Shown here: positions 17,605-26,642 of the stretch, piece by piece
Position numbering within the stretch: position 1 is the first letter of the stretch
Layout: the number at the start of each line of letters is the position of its first letter
Translations under genes and position numbers: made by a program
Source of the DNA: Microbacterium sp. Gd 4-13
Lineage (GTDB): Bacteria; Actinomycetota; Actinomycetes; Actinomycetales; Microbacteriaceae
Direction of reading: 5' to 3'
Length of the DNA: 64,000 nt
Assembly (NCBI RefSeq): GCF_003095395.1
Contig: NZ_QEIJ01000001.1
Coordinates: 682,001 to 746,000 of the forward strand
The notes under the pieces: generated by a model
Seen by the model: only the letters and a program-made list of their open reading frames with translations
What the model was told of the DNA's origin: nothing
Database searches by the model: none

Positions 17605-17976
17605 ATGGCCCAGAACAGCGACGAACACCCGGTTTCGCCGTGGGCATGGCCGGGCGAGTGGGTTCGAGAGGAGAAGTTCTGGCGCGACATCGGAGCGAGA
17701 GTTCTCGCGGGCGTCGTCACGGCCGCCATCGTGTATGTCGGAGCCCTCGTGCTCGGGTACCTCCATACCCCCGAGGTCGGCGCGGGCGTCATGATCGTGC
17801 TCATCGGCGCGGGCGCACTGATCTTGGGCTCGTCGGGTGCGGCCGTCCTGCTCGGGATGCGAACCCGCTCTCGCTCGGGCGCGCGCGCCATCGGACGCGT
17901 GCTGATCGGCACCCTGCTGATTGTGCTCGCCATCGCGCTGGTGATCGGCGGGCTCGTCGACCTGCTGCGCCCCTGA
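17605..17976 (+). CDS. two-helix membrane protein, unknown function
   Basis: 123 residues from the ATG at 17605. A polar N-terminus (PWAWPGEWVREEKFWRDIG) is followed by hydrophobic segments at about 33-52, 60-82 and 96-118. A family is not recognised. It is divergent from the C-N hydrolase gene with 48 bp between starts. A very long frame running in from 16597 is the shadow of the opposite gene, so this short start is preferred. Confidence 0.7.
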   Translation: MAQNSDEHPVSPWAWPGEWVREEKFWRDIGARVLAGVVTAAIVYVGALVLGYLHTPEVGAGVMIVLIGAGALILGSSGAAVLLGMRTRSRSGARAIGRVLIGTLLIVLAIALVIGGLVDLLRP

Positions 17977-18011
17977 CGAGCGGTCTCCCGTCTTCGCCGG
18001 ATGCTGCGGGG

Positions 18012-20018
18012 TCAGGGCATCGCGTCGCCGATGTAGGAGTACTTCACGAAGACCTCCGACGCGAGTCCGGCTTCGTCGAGCACGCCTTGCACCGCGGTGA
18101 GCATGTAGCGCGAGTCCCATCCCATGTAGAGGAAGTGGTCGTGATCGAGTGCGTCCCACTGTCCGTTCCACGACTGGGCCCCGTAGACGGGGCCGCCCCG
18201 GCGGCCGCTGAACGCCACAACAGACTCGCGCGAGTCGGCCCACAGCCGCTTGAACACGCGGTTGAAGAGGTACTTGACGTCGTAAACCTCCCAGTGCTCG
18301 CCGCAGTATTCGACGTAGTCCCATTCCCGCTGCCAGCCGCGCGGCCACCCGCGCCTGCGCTTCGCGTCGAGGATAGGGGTCAACCCGTCGTCGTCGATGT
18401 CAACGACCGGCGGCTTCGCCCAGATCTCGAGGAACCGTTCGCCGAGTGAGGCCGATCGCGCGGAGATGGCGGCCGTGTTCCACGCCGGCACCGACGCGAG
18501 CTCGGCGGAGATGTCGACCGCGCTGCGCGGGTAGATCCCGTCACGCTTATCGGGGTAGGTGCGGTCGACCGCGCGCTCCGCGAGTCCTTCCTCGAGGAGC
18601 GTGAGGTTGCCGAGCGTCTTCGCCAGCGCCCGGTGGCTGTTCTGCTCGTCCTCGGTGTACTCCGACCATTCGCGCGTGCCGTCGCCGCTCCACGTGTCGG
18701 CGGGCGCGGGCGGGAAGATCCACTCGAGCTCGACGTCGGGGGAGTCCGTCGCCGCGAGACGCCGGAGAACGTATGTCGGATGGGGGAGCTCGCTGTACTT
18801 GAGGCCTACGCGCACGCGCTCGTCCGACGGGGTGATGCGCGAGATGGCCTTCTCGAGCTCGTCCTGCCCGTCGGCGCGGGCTCGGCACAGGCGCGCGACG
18901 AGCCGGTCGTTGGCCAATCCGACGACGCTGCGGCGCAGGAGGAGGGCTTGCACGAACCCGAGAGTGCGCAGCAGCGTCGGCTTGTGCACAGCATCCGTCA
19001 GGTAGTCGCCGTAGGCCCGCATGATCAGCGGGTACATGCCACGGCCGAAGGTGTTGAGGTAGCCGATCTGGCGCGCTATCTCGGGGTCCGGCTCGTGGGC
19101 GGGCTCGAGCAGCACGCGGTAGATCTCCGAATAGGCCTTCCACTGCGCCGCATCCGCCCGGAGTTGCGCCAGGTCGAGTCGCGGGAACTCGGCCCGGAAC
19201 GCGTCGTACACACCGCGCTCACCGACCGTCGACACTTCGCGCCCGGTGCGCATGACGAGGTAGTGCCGCCAGAACGATGCGATCGTGTCACCGGTGTTCT
19301 GCTCGATGGGAAGCCAGAACCCGTCTTCGATCTCGGTCTGCTCGTCGTGCGACAAGCCCATGAGCACGTAGTTGTGGATCAGCTCGTGGTCGCGCAGAGG
19401 CTCGCCGGTGGAGTTGAGGCTCTCGAAGATCTGCTGGGCGTTGGCGCCCGCGCCCAGAGTGATCGAGACGTGCTCGAGCTTCTGCAGCCCGCGCCAGATG
19501 CTGGGCGCTTCGGCGAGGCTCACCTGGCTGCGGAAGAACGCGTAGTTGTCGTCGAAGCGCGTGTCGCGTGCGGCGTCGTCGGCATGCGCGTCCATCATCA
19601 CGGCGCGGAAGGCGTCTGCCCACGCGCGATGCGGACGCAGCTTCGTGCGCGACGGATCGGCCGCGCGCACGATCACGCGCTCGAGTTCGGCCGCCATCTC
19701 CGGATGCGTTCCTCGCACGGTGTGGTGAAGCGCCGCGACCAGCAGCATCAGCGTCGTGATGCGCTGCTGGCCGTCGATGAGCACGAGCTCGCCGGTGGTG
19801 TCCTCCGTATTGACGGCAGACAGGATGGAGCCGATGAAGTGCATGCGCCGATCGTCGGTGTCGGCGACGGCGCGGATGTCGGCGAGCAACTGCTCGCAGC
19901 CGCCGATGTCCCAGCGGTACTGCCGCTGATAGACGGGAACGACGATGCTCGTCTCGGGCGACGACAGCCATCCGATGGTGTTGACGGCGGTCGCATCGAC
20001 ATTCGTGGCGCTGACCAT
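18012..20018 (-). CDS. DUF262 protein with degenerate DUF1524 (GmrSD-like)
   Basis: 668 residues. The N-terminal DUF262 (ParB/sulfiredoxin-like) domain is intact, with PVYQRQYRWD near residue 28 and LIDGQQRITTL near residue 80. GmrS-type proteins hydrolyse nucleotides and work with an HNH-type DUF1524 nuclease in type IV restriction. The DUF1524 part is recognisable by LGNLTLL and the conserved spacing, but the His motif IEHxxPQ reads LEWIFPPAP, and the following Asn positions are replaced. So the nuclease centre appears lost. The last about 100 residues are an extra domain. Stand-alone gene, no methylase nearby. It may be a phage-defence protein with another mode of action or an eroded one. 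Confidence 0.85.
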   Translation of the reverse strand: MVSATNVDATAVNTIGWLSSPETSIVVPVYQRQYRWDIGGCEQLLADIRAVADTDDRRMHFIGSILSAVNTEDTTGELVLIDGQQRITTLMLLVAALHHTVRGTHPEMAAELERVIVRAADPSRTKLRPHRAWADAFRAVMMDAHADDAARDTRFDDNYAFFRSQVSLAEAPSIWRGLQKLEHVSITLGAGANAQQIFESLNSTGEPLRDHELIHNYVLMGLSHDEQTEIEDGFWLPIEQNTGDTIASFWRHYLVMRTGREVSTVGERGVYDAFRAEFPRLDLAQLRADAAQWKAYSEIYRVLLEPAHEPDPEIARQIGYLNTFGRGMYPLIMRAYGDYLTDAVHKPTLLRTLGFVQALLLRRSVVGLANDRLVARLCRARADGQDELEKAISRITPSDERVRVGLKYSELPHPTYVLRRLAATDSPDVELEWIFPPAPADTWSGDGTREWSEYTEDEQNSHRALAKTLGNLTLLEEGLAERAVDRTYPDKRDGIYPRSAVDISAELASVPAWNTAAISARSASLGERFLEIWAKPPVVDIDDDGLTPILDAKRRRGWPRGWQREWDYVEYCGEHWEVYDVKYLFNRVFKRLWADSRESVVAFSGRRGGPVYGAQSWNGQWDALDHDHFLYMGWDSRYMLTAVQGVLDEAGLASEVFVKYSYIGDAMP

Positions 20019-20120
20019 TCTCGGTACCGGTCTCCGTTCGGCATCGGGGGAGCGTCGAACCGGGTGCGGCGCGAGCCCTGGCGAGTCTAACCGAGCTCCC
20101 GGGATCGACCGGGGTGCCGA

Positions 20121-20140
20121 TGTAGGCTTGCCTTACCAGG
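20121..20140. promoter_or_regulatory. IdeR/DtxR-like iron box
   Basis: TAGGCTTGCCTTACC at 20123-20137 matches the DtxR/IdeR core TAGGTTAGCCTAACC at 12 of 15 positions and is roughly dyad-symmetric. It sits about 40 bases before the next start codon, in a position to repress under iron repletion. It was found by eye and has not been scored against a matrix. Confidence 0.45.
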
Positions 20141-20174
20141 GCCAGGAAAAACGTACTGGCCCCCTACGGAAGGC

Positions 20175-20960
20175 ATGACTCACCTCATGGGTTACATCAA
20201 ATCGGCCGCTCTCGAAGAGACCGGCTACGTGGTTCTGGACCGCTACAACAAAGAGATCGACCCCAAGGAATGGCTCGACATCGAGTACGTCGATTGGAAG
20301 TCGTCGGGTGACACCCGCTTCGCCCCGCTCGCCTCGCGCGACGGAGAGATCGAGTGCGCCGGATTCTGGAGCGGGAAGAATCCCCGCACCGACAAGGACG
20401 GCATCTGGATCGACTCGCAGACCGCGCTCGCCCCGACGCTCACCGAGCGCGCGATGGAGCCCGGTGCGAACGTCGGCCGCTGCCGCATCATCGAGCTGCA
20501 GCCGAACACGTATGCCGACTGCCTCTACAACCTCCACCAGGACGACAACAACCGCCTCAACCCCGACGGCACCGGGTGGGTCGTGCGCGGTTTCTTCAAC
20601 CTCACCGACGACAAGGACAGCTACTTCGTCCTGCGCGAGAACCGCACCGACCCCAGCAAGGAGACGCGCATCGCGCTTCCGGCGGGTGCGCAGCTCATCG
20701 TCGACACGCAGCGCCTCTGGCACGCCGCCACGCACCCGGGCAACGACCCGCGCTACTGCCTCATCACGTCGTGGACGTCGGGCCCCGAGCTCGACGCCTA
20801 CATCGAGAAGTACAACGGTGTGAACCACGTCGACAGCTACGAGGTGCCGCAGGATCAGCTCGACGCCGGTCAGGCCGAGCAGACCCGCCGGCTCGCCGCC
20901 CGCGCCGCTGCTCTCGCGGCCCGCGGCCAGGCAGAGCAGACGGTCATGAGCGAGGCGTAA
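20175..20960 (+). CDS. HxD-type 2OG-Fe(II) oxygenase-like protein
   Basis: 261 residues. No closely known family, but the layout fits a cupin/2-oxoglutarate oxygenase: LHQDD (His about 121, Asp about 123) then WHAATH (His about 183) and Arg about 193 in DPRYCLITSW, on a beta-rich core with FFNLTDD and LPAGAQLIVDTQ. The HxD...H...R order suggests an iron-dependent hydroxylase of a small molecule or a protein. Starts are possible at 20175 or 20187, neither with ideal spacing to GGAAGG. The upstream IdeR-like box suggests iron control. A 30-residue Ala/Gln-rich helix closes the protein. Confidence 0.6.
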   Translation: MTHLMGYIKSAALEETGYVVLDRYNKEIDPKEWLDIEYVDWKSSGDTRFAPLASRDGEIECAGFWSGKNPRTDKDGIWIDSQTALAPTLTERAMEPGANVGRCRIIELQPNTYADCLYNLHQDDNNRLNPDGTGWVVRGFFNLTDDKDSYFVLRENRTDPSKETRIALPAGAQLIVDTQRLWHAATHPGNDPRYCLITSWTSGPELDAYIEKYNGVNHVDSYEVPQDQLDAGQAEQTRRLAARAAALAARGQAEQTVMSEA

Positions 20961-20973
20961 ACACTCCTCTGAG

Positions 20974-21008
20974 AATGGCCCCGGTCGGATTCGATCGGGG
21001 CCATTTCT
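20974..21008 (+). terminator. rho-independent terminator
   Basis: AATGGCCCC pairs with GGGGCCATT around a short loop, followed by TTCTT. It closes the oxygenase-like gene 14 bases after its stop. Confidence 0.8.
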
Positions 21009-21128
21009 TCGTCCGGAATCACACGCTTGTGATTCCGCGGCTCACCGGAGATAATTGCGACAGAACAACCGAATATGCCGGGTTCCGGTCAGGTCGTAGG
21101 GGAAGACGTACCTGACGAAGGAGAAACC

Positions 21129-21632
21129 ATGGCAACTGCGTCTTCGCGCGGAGTGATCTACATCCACTCCGCGCCACGTGCACTATGCCCACACCTGGAG
21201 TGGGCTGTCGGTCGCGCCCTCGGGCGTGCCGTCAATTTCGAGTGGTCCGAGCAGCCCGTGCTGTCGGGTGCTCGCCGTACGGAGTTCTTCTGGGAAGGGC
21301 CCGTCGGTTCGGGTGCAGCTCTTGCGAGCGCTATCCGCGGATGGGAGCACCTCCGCTTCGAGGTGAGCGAAGACCCGACGCCGCGCAGCGACGGCGGCCG
21401 TTGGATGCACACGCCCGGCCTCGGCATCCACTACGCGCAGACGGATGCTTCGGGAAACGTCGTCATCGGAGAAGACCGCCTCCGTTACGCCATGGAGCTC
21501 GCGGGCGGCGACGCGTTCGAGTTGCAGCGCGAACTGCACGTGGCGCTGGGCGCAGCCTGGGACGAAGAGCTCGAGCCGTTCCGTCACGCGTCCGACGAGG
21601 TTCCCGTCGTCTGGCTGCACAAAGTCGGCTGA
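21129..21632 (+). CDS. DUF3145 family protein
   Basis: 167 residues, the full length of DUF3145, an actinobacterial family of unknown function. Signature segments are GVIYIHSAPRALCPHLEWA at the start and RTEFFWEGPVGSGAALASAIRGWEHLRFEVSEDP in the first half. The ATG at 21129 follows AAGGAGAAACC. In Actinobacteria this gene is a steady neighbour of the fab genes, here convergent with fabF. Confidence 0.9.
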   Translation: MATASSRGVIYIHSAPRALCPHLEWAVGRALGRAVNFEWSEQPVLSGARRTEFFWEGPVGSGAALASAIRGWEHLRFEVSEDPTPRSDGGRWMHTPGLGIHYAQTDASGNVVIGEDRLRYAMELAGGDAFELQRELHVALGAAWDEELEPFRHASDEVPVVWLHKVG

Positions 21633-21723
21633 GAGGCCGCGAGATCTCAGGCGGGTGAGGCGTCGGTAACGGCGGCCGGTGGGGCGTCCCGGTGCCGCGA
21701 ACGCGAATTACCCGCCTGATACG

Positions 21724-21757
21724 GAAGATGCCCCCGGCTCCGGCCGGGGGCATCTTC
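21724..21757. terminator. bidirectional terminator hairpin
   Basis: GAAGATGCCCCCGGC pairs with GCCGGGGGCATCTTC-like sequence around a small loop. It lies between the convergent DUF3145 and fabF genes. No long T-run is seen. Confidence 0.7.
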
Positions 21758-21771
21758 GCGTGCAGCGGCGG

Positions 21772-23010
21772 TTACACAGAAGCGAACGCGACGACGGCGT
21801 TGTGGCCGCCGAACCCGAAGGAGTTGCTGATCGCGAGCTGCGGGCCGTCGCCGAGTGGGATCGTCGATCCGGAAAGCCGGAACGGCACCGCCGGGTCTTG
21901 CTCGGTGAGGTTGATGGTGGGGGGCGCCTGACGGTCGCGGATCGCGAGGATCGTGAAGATGGCCTCGAGTGCACCGGTGCCGCCGAGAAGGTGGCCGGTC
22001 GAGGCCTTCGTCGCCGAGACCGGGATCTCATCGACGCGCTCACCGAAGACGGTGCGCAACGCGGTGTATTCGTTCGGGTCTCCGACCGGGGTGGACGTCG
22101 CGTGGGCATTGATGTGCGTGACGTCGTCGGGAGACGCATCGGCTGCCTTCAACGCCATGCGCACGGCGCGCGCCGCGCCCGTGCCCTCGGGGTCGTTGGC
22201 GGTGATGTGGTACGAATCCGCGGTCACACCGCCACCGACGACGGTGGCGTAGATCTTGGCCCCGCGCGCCTTCGCGTGCTCCTCGGTCTCGAGGATCAGC
22301 ACGCCCGCACCCTCGCCCATGACGAAGCCGTCGCGGTCGATGCTTGCCGGGCGCGAAGCGGTCTCGGGCGAGTCGTTGCGACGCGAAAGCGCCTGCATCG
22401 ACGCGAAGGACGCGATGGTGATCGGGTGCACGGCAGACTCGGTGCCGCCGGCGATGACGATGTCGGCGAGCCCATCCTGCAGGTGCTCGACGGCGTTCAC
22501 GATCGATTCGGTACTCGACGCGCAGGCCGAGGCGACGGTGCGGGCGAAGGCGCGCGCACCGAAGTGGAGGGAGAGGTTGCCGGCGGCCGCGTTCGGCATG
22601 AGCATCGGCACCGTCATCGGCATGACCCGCCGCGGTCCCTTCTCGCGAAGCGTGTCCCAGGCGTCGAGCAGAGTCCAGACACCACCGATACCGGTGGCGA
22701 AGTCCACGCCGAGCCGTTCGGGGTCGACCTCGGGGCTGCCGGCGTCTTCCCACGCCTCCATGGCGGCCACCATGGCGAGCTGCGAAGACGGGTCGAGGCG
22801 CTTCGCAAGGGGACGGGCGAGCACGGTCTCGGGGCGCACCATCGCCTCGGCGGCGAAGGTGACCGGGAGGTCGTACTTCTCGACCCAGTCGTGCTCCAGC
22901 GTCCGGGTGCCGGATACGCCGTCCAGCAGGGCGGACCAGCTCTCCGGTGCCGTTCCGCCGATGGGCGAGGTGGCACCGATGCCGGTGACGACGATGCGTG
23001 TCGTGCTCAT
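21772..23010 (-). CDS. fabF: beta-ketoacyl-ACP synthase II
   Basis: 412 residues. Condensing enzyme that extends acyl-ACP with malonyl-ACP. The active Cys lies in SACASSTESI (about residue 170). The two His lie in NAHATSTPVGD and STGHLLGGTGALEA. It is last in the fabD-fabH-acpP-fabF cluster and ends before a bidirectional hairpin. The start ATG is at 23010, after acpP with 55 bp between. Confidence 0.96.
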   Translation of the reverse strand: MSTTRIVVTGIGATSPIGGTAPESWSALLDGVSGTRTLEHDWVEKYDLPVTFAAEAMVRPETVLARPLAKRLDPSSQLAMVAAMEAWEDAGSPEVDPERLGVDFATGIGGVWTLLDAWDTLREKGPRRVMPMTVPMLMPNAAAGNLSLHFGARAFARTVASACASSTESIVNAVEHLQDGLADIVIAGGTESAVHPITIASFASMQALSRRNDSPETASRPASIDRDGFVMGEGAGVLILETEEHAKARGAKIYATVVGGGVTADSYHITANDPEGTGAARAVRMALKAADASPDDVTHINAHATSTPVGDPNEYTALRTVFGERVDEIPVSATKASTGHLLGGTGALEAIFTILAIRDRQAPPTINLTEQDPAVPFRLSGSTIPLGDGPQLAISNSFGFGGHNAVVAFASV

Positions 23011-23065
23011 GTATTGAAGATCCTCGAGGTATGTGGTGGGGGCGCGGTGGCCCCCACCGCAGGTA

Positions 23066-23314
23066 CTACGCCTGGGCCGACGTGATGTAGGTGACGGCGT
23101 CGCCGACGGTCTTGAGGTTCTTGACCTCGTCGTCGGGGATGGTGACGCCGAACTTCTCCTCGGCGTTGACGACGATCGTCATCATCGAGATGGAGTCGAT
23201 GTCGAGGTCGTCGGTGAACGACTTCTCGAGAGCCACCTCGTCGGCGGAAATACCGGTCTCGTCGGTGATGAGCTCTGCCAGCCCGGCGAGGACCTCGTCG
23301 TTGGTGAATGCCAT
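23066..23314 (-). CDS. acpP: acyl carrier protein
   Basis: 82 residues. Carries growing acyl chains on a phosphopantetheine attached to Ser in DIDSISM (about residue 41). Acidic, four-helix pattern. The ATG at 23314 is preceded by AGGAGACACC. It sits between fabH and fabF and is part of the cluster. The sequence is a typical type II fatty acid synthase ACP. Confidence 0.97.
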   Translation of the reverse strand: MAFTNDEVLAGLAELITDETGISADEVALEKSFTDDLDIDSISMMTIVVNAEEKFGVTIPDDEVKNLKTVGDAVTYITSAQA

Positions 23315-23381
23315 GGTGTCTCCTGTTCTGAGGGTGTGGGCCCGACGGGCCTTGATCAGTCTAGAGTTCGCGGTGCCGCCC

Positions 23382-24383
23382 CTACGGGAGCACCACGACC
23401 TGCGCGCCGAAGACGAGCCCGGCTCCGAACCCGATCTGCAGGGCGAGTCCGCCGCTGACTTCGGGGTGCTCTTCGAGCAAACGGTGCGTCGCGAGCGGGA
23501 TCGAGGCGGCAGAAGTGTTGCCCGTCGTCTCGATGTCGCGCCCGATGACGACCGACTCGGGCAGACCGAGCTGCTTGGCGAACTCGTCGATGATGCGCAT
23601 GTTGGCCTGGTGGGGCACGAAGGCGGCCAGATCGGATGCTTCGATCCCGGTTCGCTCGAGGGCCTCGCGCGCAACCTTCACCATCTCCCAGACGGCCCAG
23701 CGGAAGACGGTCGGACCCTCCTGACGAAGAGTGGGCCAGGGGGCGACGCCATCGCGGAATTCGGTGAGCGTGTGGTTCATGCCGACGGCGTCGGCTTTCG
23801 ACCCGTCGGAACCCCAGACGGTCGGTCCGATCCCGGGCGTGTCGCTGGGGCCGATCACGGCCGCGCCTGCGCCGTCTCCGAGGAGGAACGAGATGCTGCG
23901 GTCGGTCGGATCGACCACGTCGCTCAGCTTCTCGGTGCCGACGACGAGCGCGTAATGGGCGATCCCGCCCCGGATGAGGGCGTCTGCCTGTGCCACCGCG
24001 TAGGCGAAGCCCGCGCAGGCGGCGTTCACGTCGTAGGCGGCGGCCGGGTTGGCGCCCACGCGGTCGGCGACGATCGCCGAGACCGACGGGGTCTGCTTCG
24101 GGTTGCTGATCGTGGCGACGATCACCGCATCGATGTCGGATGCGGCGACGCCCGAACGTTCGATGGCCTCGGCACCGGCGATCGCGGCGAGGTCTATCGC
24201 GGTCGTCGTCGCCTCGGCGCGGACGCGCGTGATGATCCCCGTGCGCTGACGGATCCACTCGTCGCTGGAGTCGATGGGGCCCACGAGGTCGTCGTTCGGA
24301 ACGACGAGCTCACCGCGGGCGGCACCGTAGGCGTAGATGCGGGTGTGGGCCACGCCCTGGGGCTGGCGGAGTACGGCGGTCAC
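23382..24383 (-). CDS. fabH: beta-ketoacyl-ACP synthase III
   Basis: 333 residues. Starts fatty acid synthesis by condensing acyl-CoA with malonyl-ACP; in Actinobacteria it prefers branched primers, which gives iso and anteiso fatty acids. The active Cys is in VNAACAGFAYA, the His in FVPHQANMR and the Asn in GNTSAASIP. Its start overlaps the fabD stop (24380-24383), so the two are coupled. Confidence 0.96.
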   Translation of the reverse strand: MTAVLRQPQGVAHTRIYAYGAARGELVVPNDDLVGPIDSSDEWIRQRTGIITRVRAEATTTAIDLAAIAGAEAIERSGVAASDIDAVIVATISNPKQTPSVSAIVADRVGANPAAAYDVNAACAGFAYAVAQADALIRGGIAHYALVVGTEKLSDVVDPTDRSISFLLGDGAGAAVIGPSDTPGIGPTVWGSDGSKADAVGMNHTLTEFRDGVAPWPTLRQEGPTVFRWAVWEMVKVAREALERTGIEASDLAAFVPHQANMRIIDEFAKQLGLPESVVIGRDIETTGNTSAASIPLATHRLLEEHPEVSGGLALQIGFGAGLVFGAQVVVLP

Positions 24384-25309
24384 GCGGGGACTTCTTCCAG
24401 GAGGGCCGCCGCAGCGACCAGATCATCGGGGGTCTTCACCGCGACGGCGGGGGTGCCGCGCAGGCCTCTCTTGGCGAGACCGGTGAGCGTGCCCGCCGGG
24501 GCGAACTCGATCAGGCCGGTCGAGCCGTTCTCGGCGAAGGACGCCATGGTGCGGTCCCACCGCACGGGCGAGGCGACCTGGGCGACGAGCAGGTCCAGGG
24601 CTGCGCGTCCCGACGAGACGACGGAGCCGTCGGAGTTCGTCCACAGGAGCGCGGAGGGGTCGGACGGCTCGACGTCGCTCGCGGCTGCGCGCAGCACGTC
24701 GACGGCGGGCTCCATGAAGCGGGTGTGGAACGCGCCGGCGACGGCGAGGGGGATCACCCGCGTGCCGGCGACAGGGGAGGCCGCGAGCTCTGCGAGAGCC
24801 GCCGGGGTGCCGGCGGCCACGATCTGACCGGCGCCGTTGTAGTTCGCCGGGGTGAGGTCGAGCTCGGACAGCCGGGTCAGCACGGCCGCTTCGTCGCCTC
24901 CGAGCACGGCGCTCATTCCGGTCTCGGTCAGGGCCGCAGCATCCGCCATCGCGCGTCCGCGCAGGCCCACGAGCCGCATGCCCTCGTCAGCGGTGATGAC
25001 GTCAGCGGCCACGAGTGCGGCGATCTCGCCCACCGAGTGACCAGCGAATCCGGCCGCCGGCCGTCCGACGCGCGACTGCAGGGCCTCCCAGGAGATGAGG
25101 CTCGCCGCGACGATCAGCGGCTGGGCGACGCGGGTGTCGCGGATGCGGTCGGCATCCCACTCGGTGCCGGCGGCGATCAGATCGACCTCGGAGTGCTCGG
25201 AGAACGCCTCGAGACGCTCGCGCACTCCGTCGAGTTCGAGCCACGGGGCGAGGAAGCCGGGGGTCTGAGAACCCTGCCCGGGGAAGACGGCGATGATCAC
25301 GGGATCCAT
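24380..25309 (-). CDS. fabD: malonyl-CoA:ACP malonyltransferase
   Basis: 309 residues. Transfers malonyl from CoA to ACP for chain extension. GQGSQTPGF near the start, the catalytic Ser in GHSVGEIAAL (about residue 95) and the His in GAFHTRFM (about residue 202) are in place. First gene of the fab cluster on the minus strand, about 100 bp after the regulator gene. The ATG is at 25309. Confidence 0.96.
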   Translation of the reverse strand: MDPVIIAVFPGQGSQTPGFLAPWLELDGVRERLEAFSEHSEVDLIAAGTEWDADRIRDTRVAQPLIVAASLISWEALQSRVGRPAAGFAGHSVGEIAALVAADVITADEGMRLVGLRGRAMADAAALTETGMSAVLGGDEAAVLTRLSELDLTPANYNGAGQIVAAGTPAALAELAASPVAGTRVIPLAVAGAFHTRFMEPAVDVLRAAASDVEPSDPSALLWTNSDGSVVSSGRAALDLLVAQVASPVRWDRTMASFAENGSTGLIEFAPAGTLTGLAKRGLRGTPAVAVKTPDDLVAAAALLEEVPA

Positions 25310-25411
25310 CCTGTCAATATTCGTGGGGAGACATCTGTCGGAAGCGGGACAACAATGCCACGATCCGTTGTCGAGTGTCGATAAGGCGCGCGCCGTGTCG
25401 ACTCGCTGCGG

Positions 25412-26611
25412 TCAGGGGGCGTGGCGTCGAAGCGTCGACGGGCGGCGGCGTGTCGCGTCTGTGCCGATGGAACCGAGGATGAGCGCTGTCTGCAGAATGA
25501 GTGCCTCGCGGGGTCCCGTCGCATCCCACCCGATGACCTCCGAGACGCGCTTCAGTCGATAGCGCACCGTATTGGGATGCACGAAGAGTTCGCGCGCGGT
25601 GGCTTCCAGCGATCGACCGTTGTCGAGGTAGCTCCAGAGCGTTGCCACGAGGTCGGGGCTGTGCGTGTGGAGTGGACGGTAGATGCGCTCGACCAGGGTG
25701 TGCTTGGCGACCGCGTCGCCGGCCAGCGCGCGCTCGGGCAGCAGGTCGTCGGCCTCGACCGGTCGGGGTGCGTGTCGCCATGCGCGGGCCACAGCGAATC
25801 CGGCCAGCGCGGCGCGTGCGCTCTGACTGGCTTCGACGAGGGCGGGCACCGTAGGCCCCAACACGAGGTGGCCGTCACCGAACCCCGGTTCGAGGCGGCG
25901 GGCGATCTCGTCGAAGGGCAACTCGACGGTGGTCTCGTCTACGCGGCCCGCGAGCTGGGCGCGCCCCACGACCAGAACGAGACGAGATCCCTGCACGCCG
26001 ATGAGAACGTCGACGCCCAGCTTGCGCGCTGTGCGTCGCACCTGGTCGACATCGAGCTGCGGGGGAGTCGTGCCCACCAGCACAGCGACCTCGCCGTGAC
26101 CGTGCCACCCGAGGGCTGCGATGCGGCTGGGCAGCTCCTCGTCGGTCTCGCCCGTGAGGATCGAGTCGACGACCAACGCCTCGAGCCGGGCGTCCCAGAG
26201 CCCGCGCGCCTCGGCGGCACGGGCGTAGACATCGGCGGCGGCGAAGGCCACATCGCGCGAGTAGAGCAGGATCCCTTCGCGAAGCTGACCGCCCTTGCCC
26301 CTCACCCGTTCCTCGGTCACCTCGACCGTGACCCGGATGAGCTGCAGCGTCTGCTGCAGGCTGACGCTTCGCAGCAGCTCACGAGGAGCCGCCGCGAAGA
26401 TGTCGGCCGCGACCCACGGCGTGGAGGTGGGGTCTTCGTACCAGGTGATGAACGAGGTGATGCCCGCCTGCGCGACGAGGCCGACGGCCGATCGTCGCGC
26501 AGGCGGCATCTCCGCGTACCAGGGCAGCGATTCCTCGAGCCTGTTCAGAGTCGCGGTCGCCAGGTCGCCCGAGATCCGCTTCAACCAGGCGAGGGTCTCG
26601 GTCTTGTCCAT
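25412..26611 (-). CDS. PucR/CdaR-type regulator, FasR-like
   Basis: 399 residues from the ATG at 26611, preceded by GGCGGAG; a GTG at 26635 is possible but would be within 10 bases of the aceE stop. The C-terminal PucR helix-turn-helix is clear: YLDNGRSLEATARELFVHPNTVRYRLKRV. The N-terminal about 200 residues form the sensory part. A regulator of this class directly before fabD is the activator FasR in Streptomyces, so this one likely sets fatty acid synthesis, perhaps also coupling it to pyruvate dehydrogenase encoded just upstream. The ligand is unknown. Confidence 0.85.
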   Translation of the reverse strand: MDKTETLAWLKRISGDLATATLNRLEESLPWYAEMPPARRSAVGLVAQAGITSFITWYEDPTSTPWVAADIFAAAPRELLRSVSLQQTLQLIRVTVEVTEERVRGKGGQLREGILLYSRDVAFAAADVYARAAEARGLWDARLEALVVDSILTGETDEELPSRIAALGWHGHGEVAVLVGTTPPQLDVDQVRRTARKLGVDVLIGVQGSRLVLVVGRAQLAGRVDETTVELPFDEIARRLEPGFGDGHLVLGPTVPALVEASQSARAALAGFAVARAWRHAPRPVEADDLLPERALAGDAVAKHTLVERIYRPLHTHSPDLVATLWSYLDNGRSLEATARELFVHPNTVRYRLKRVSEVIGWDATGPREALILQTALILGSIGTDATRRRPSTLRRHAP

Positions 26612-26642
26612 CGGGGCGACTCCGCCGCGCGTCACGGGTGGA

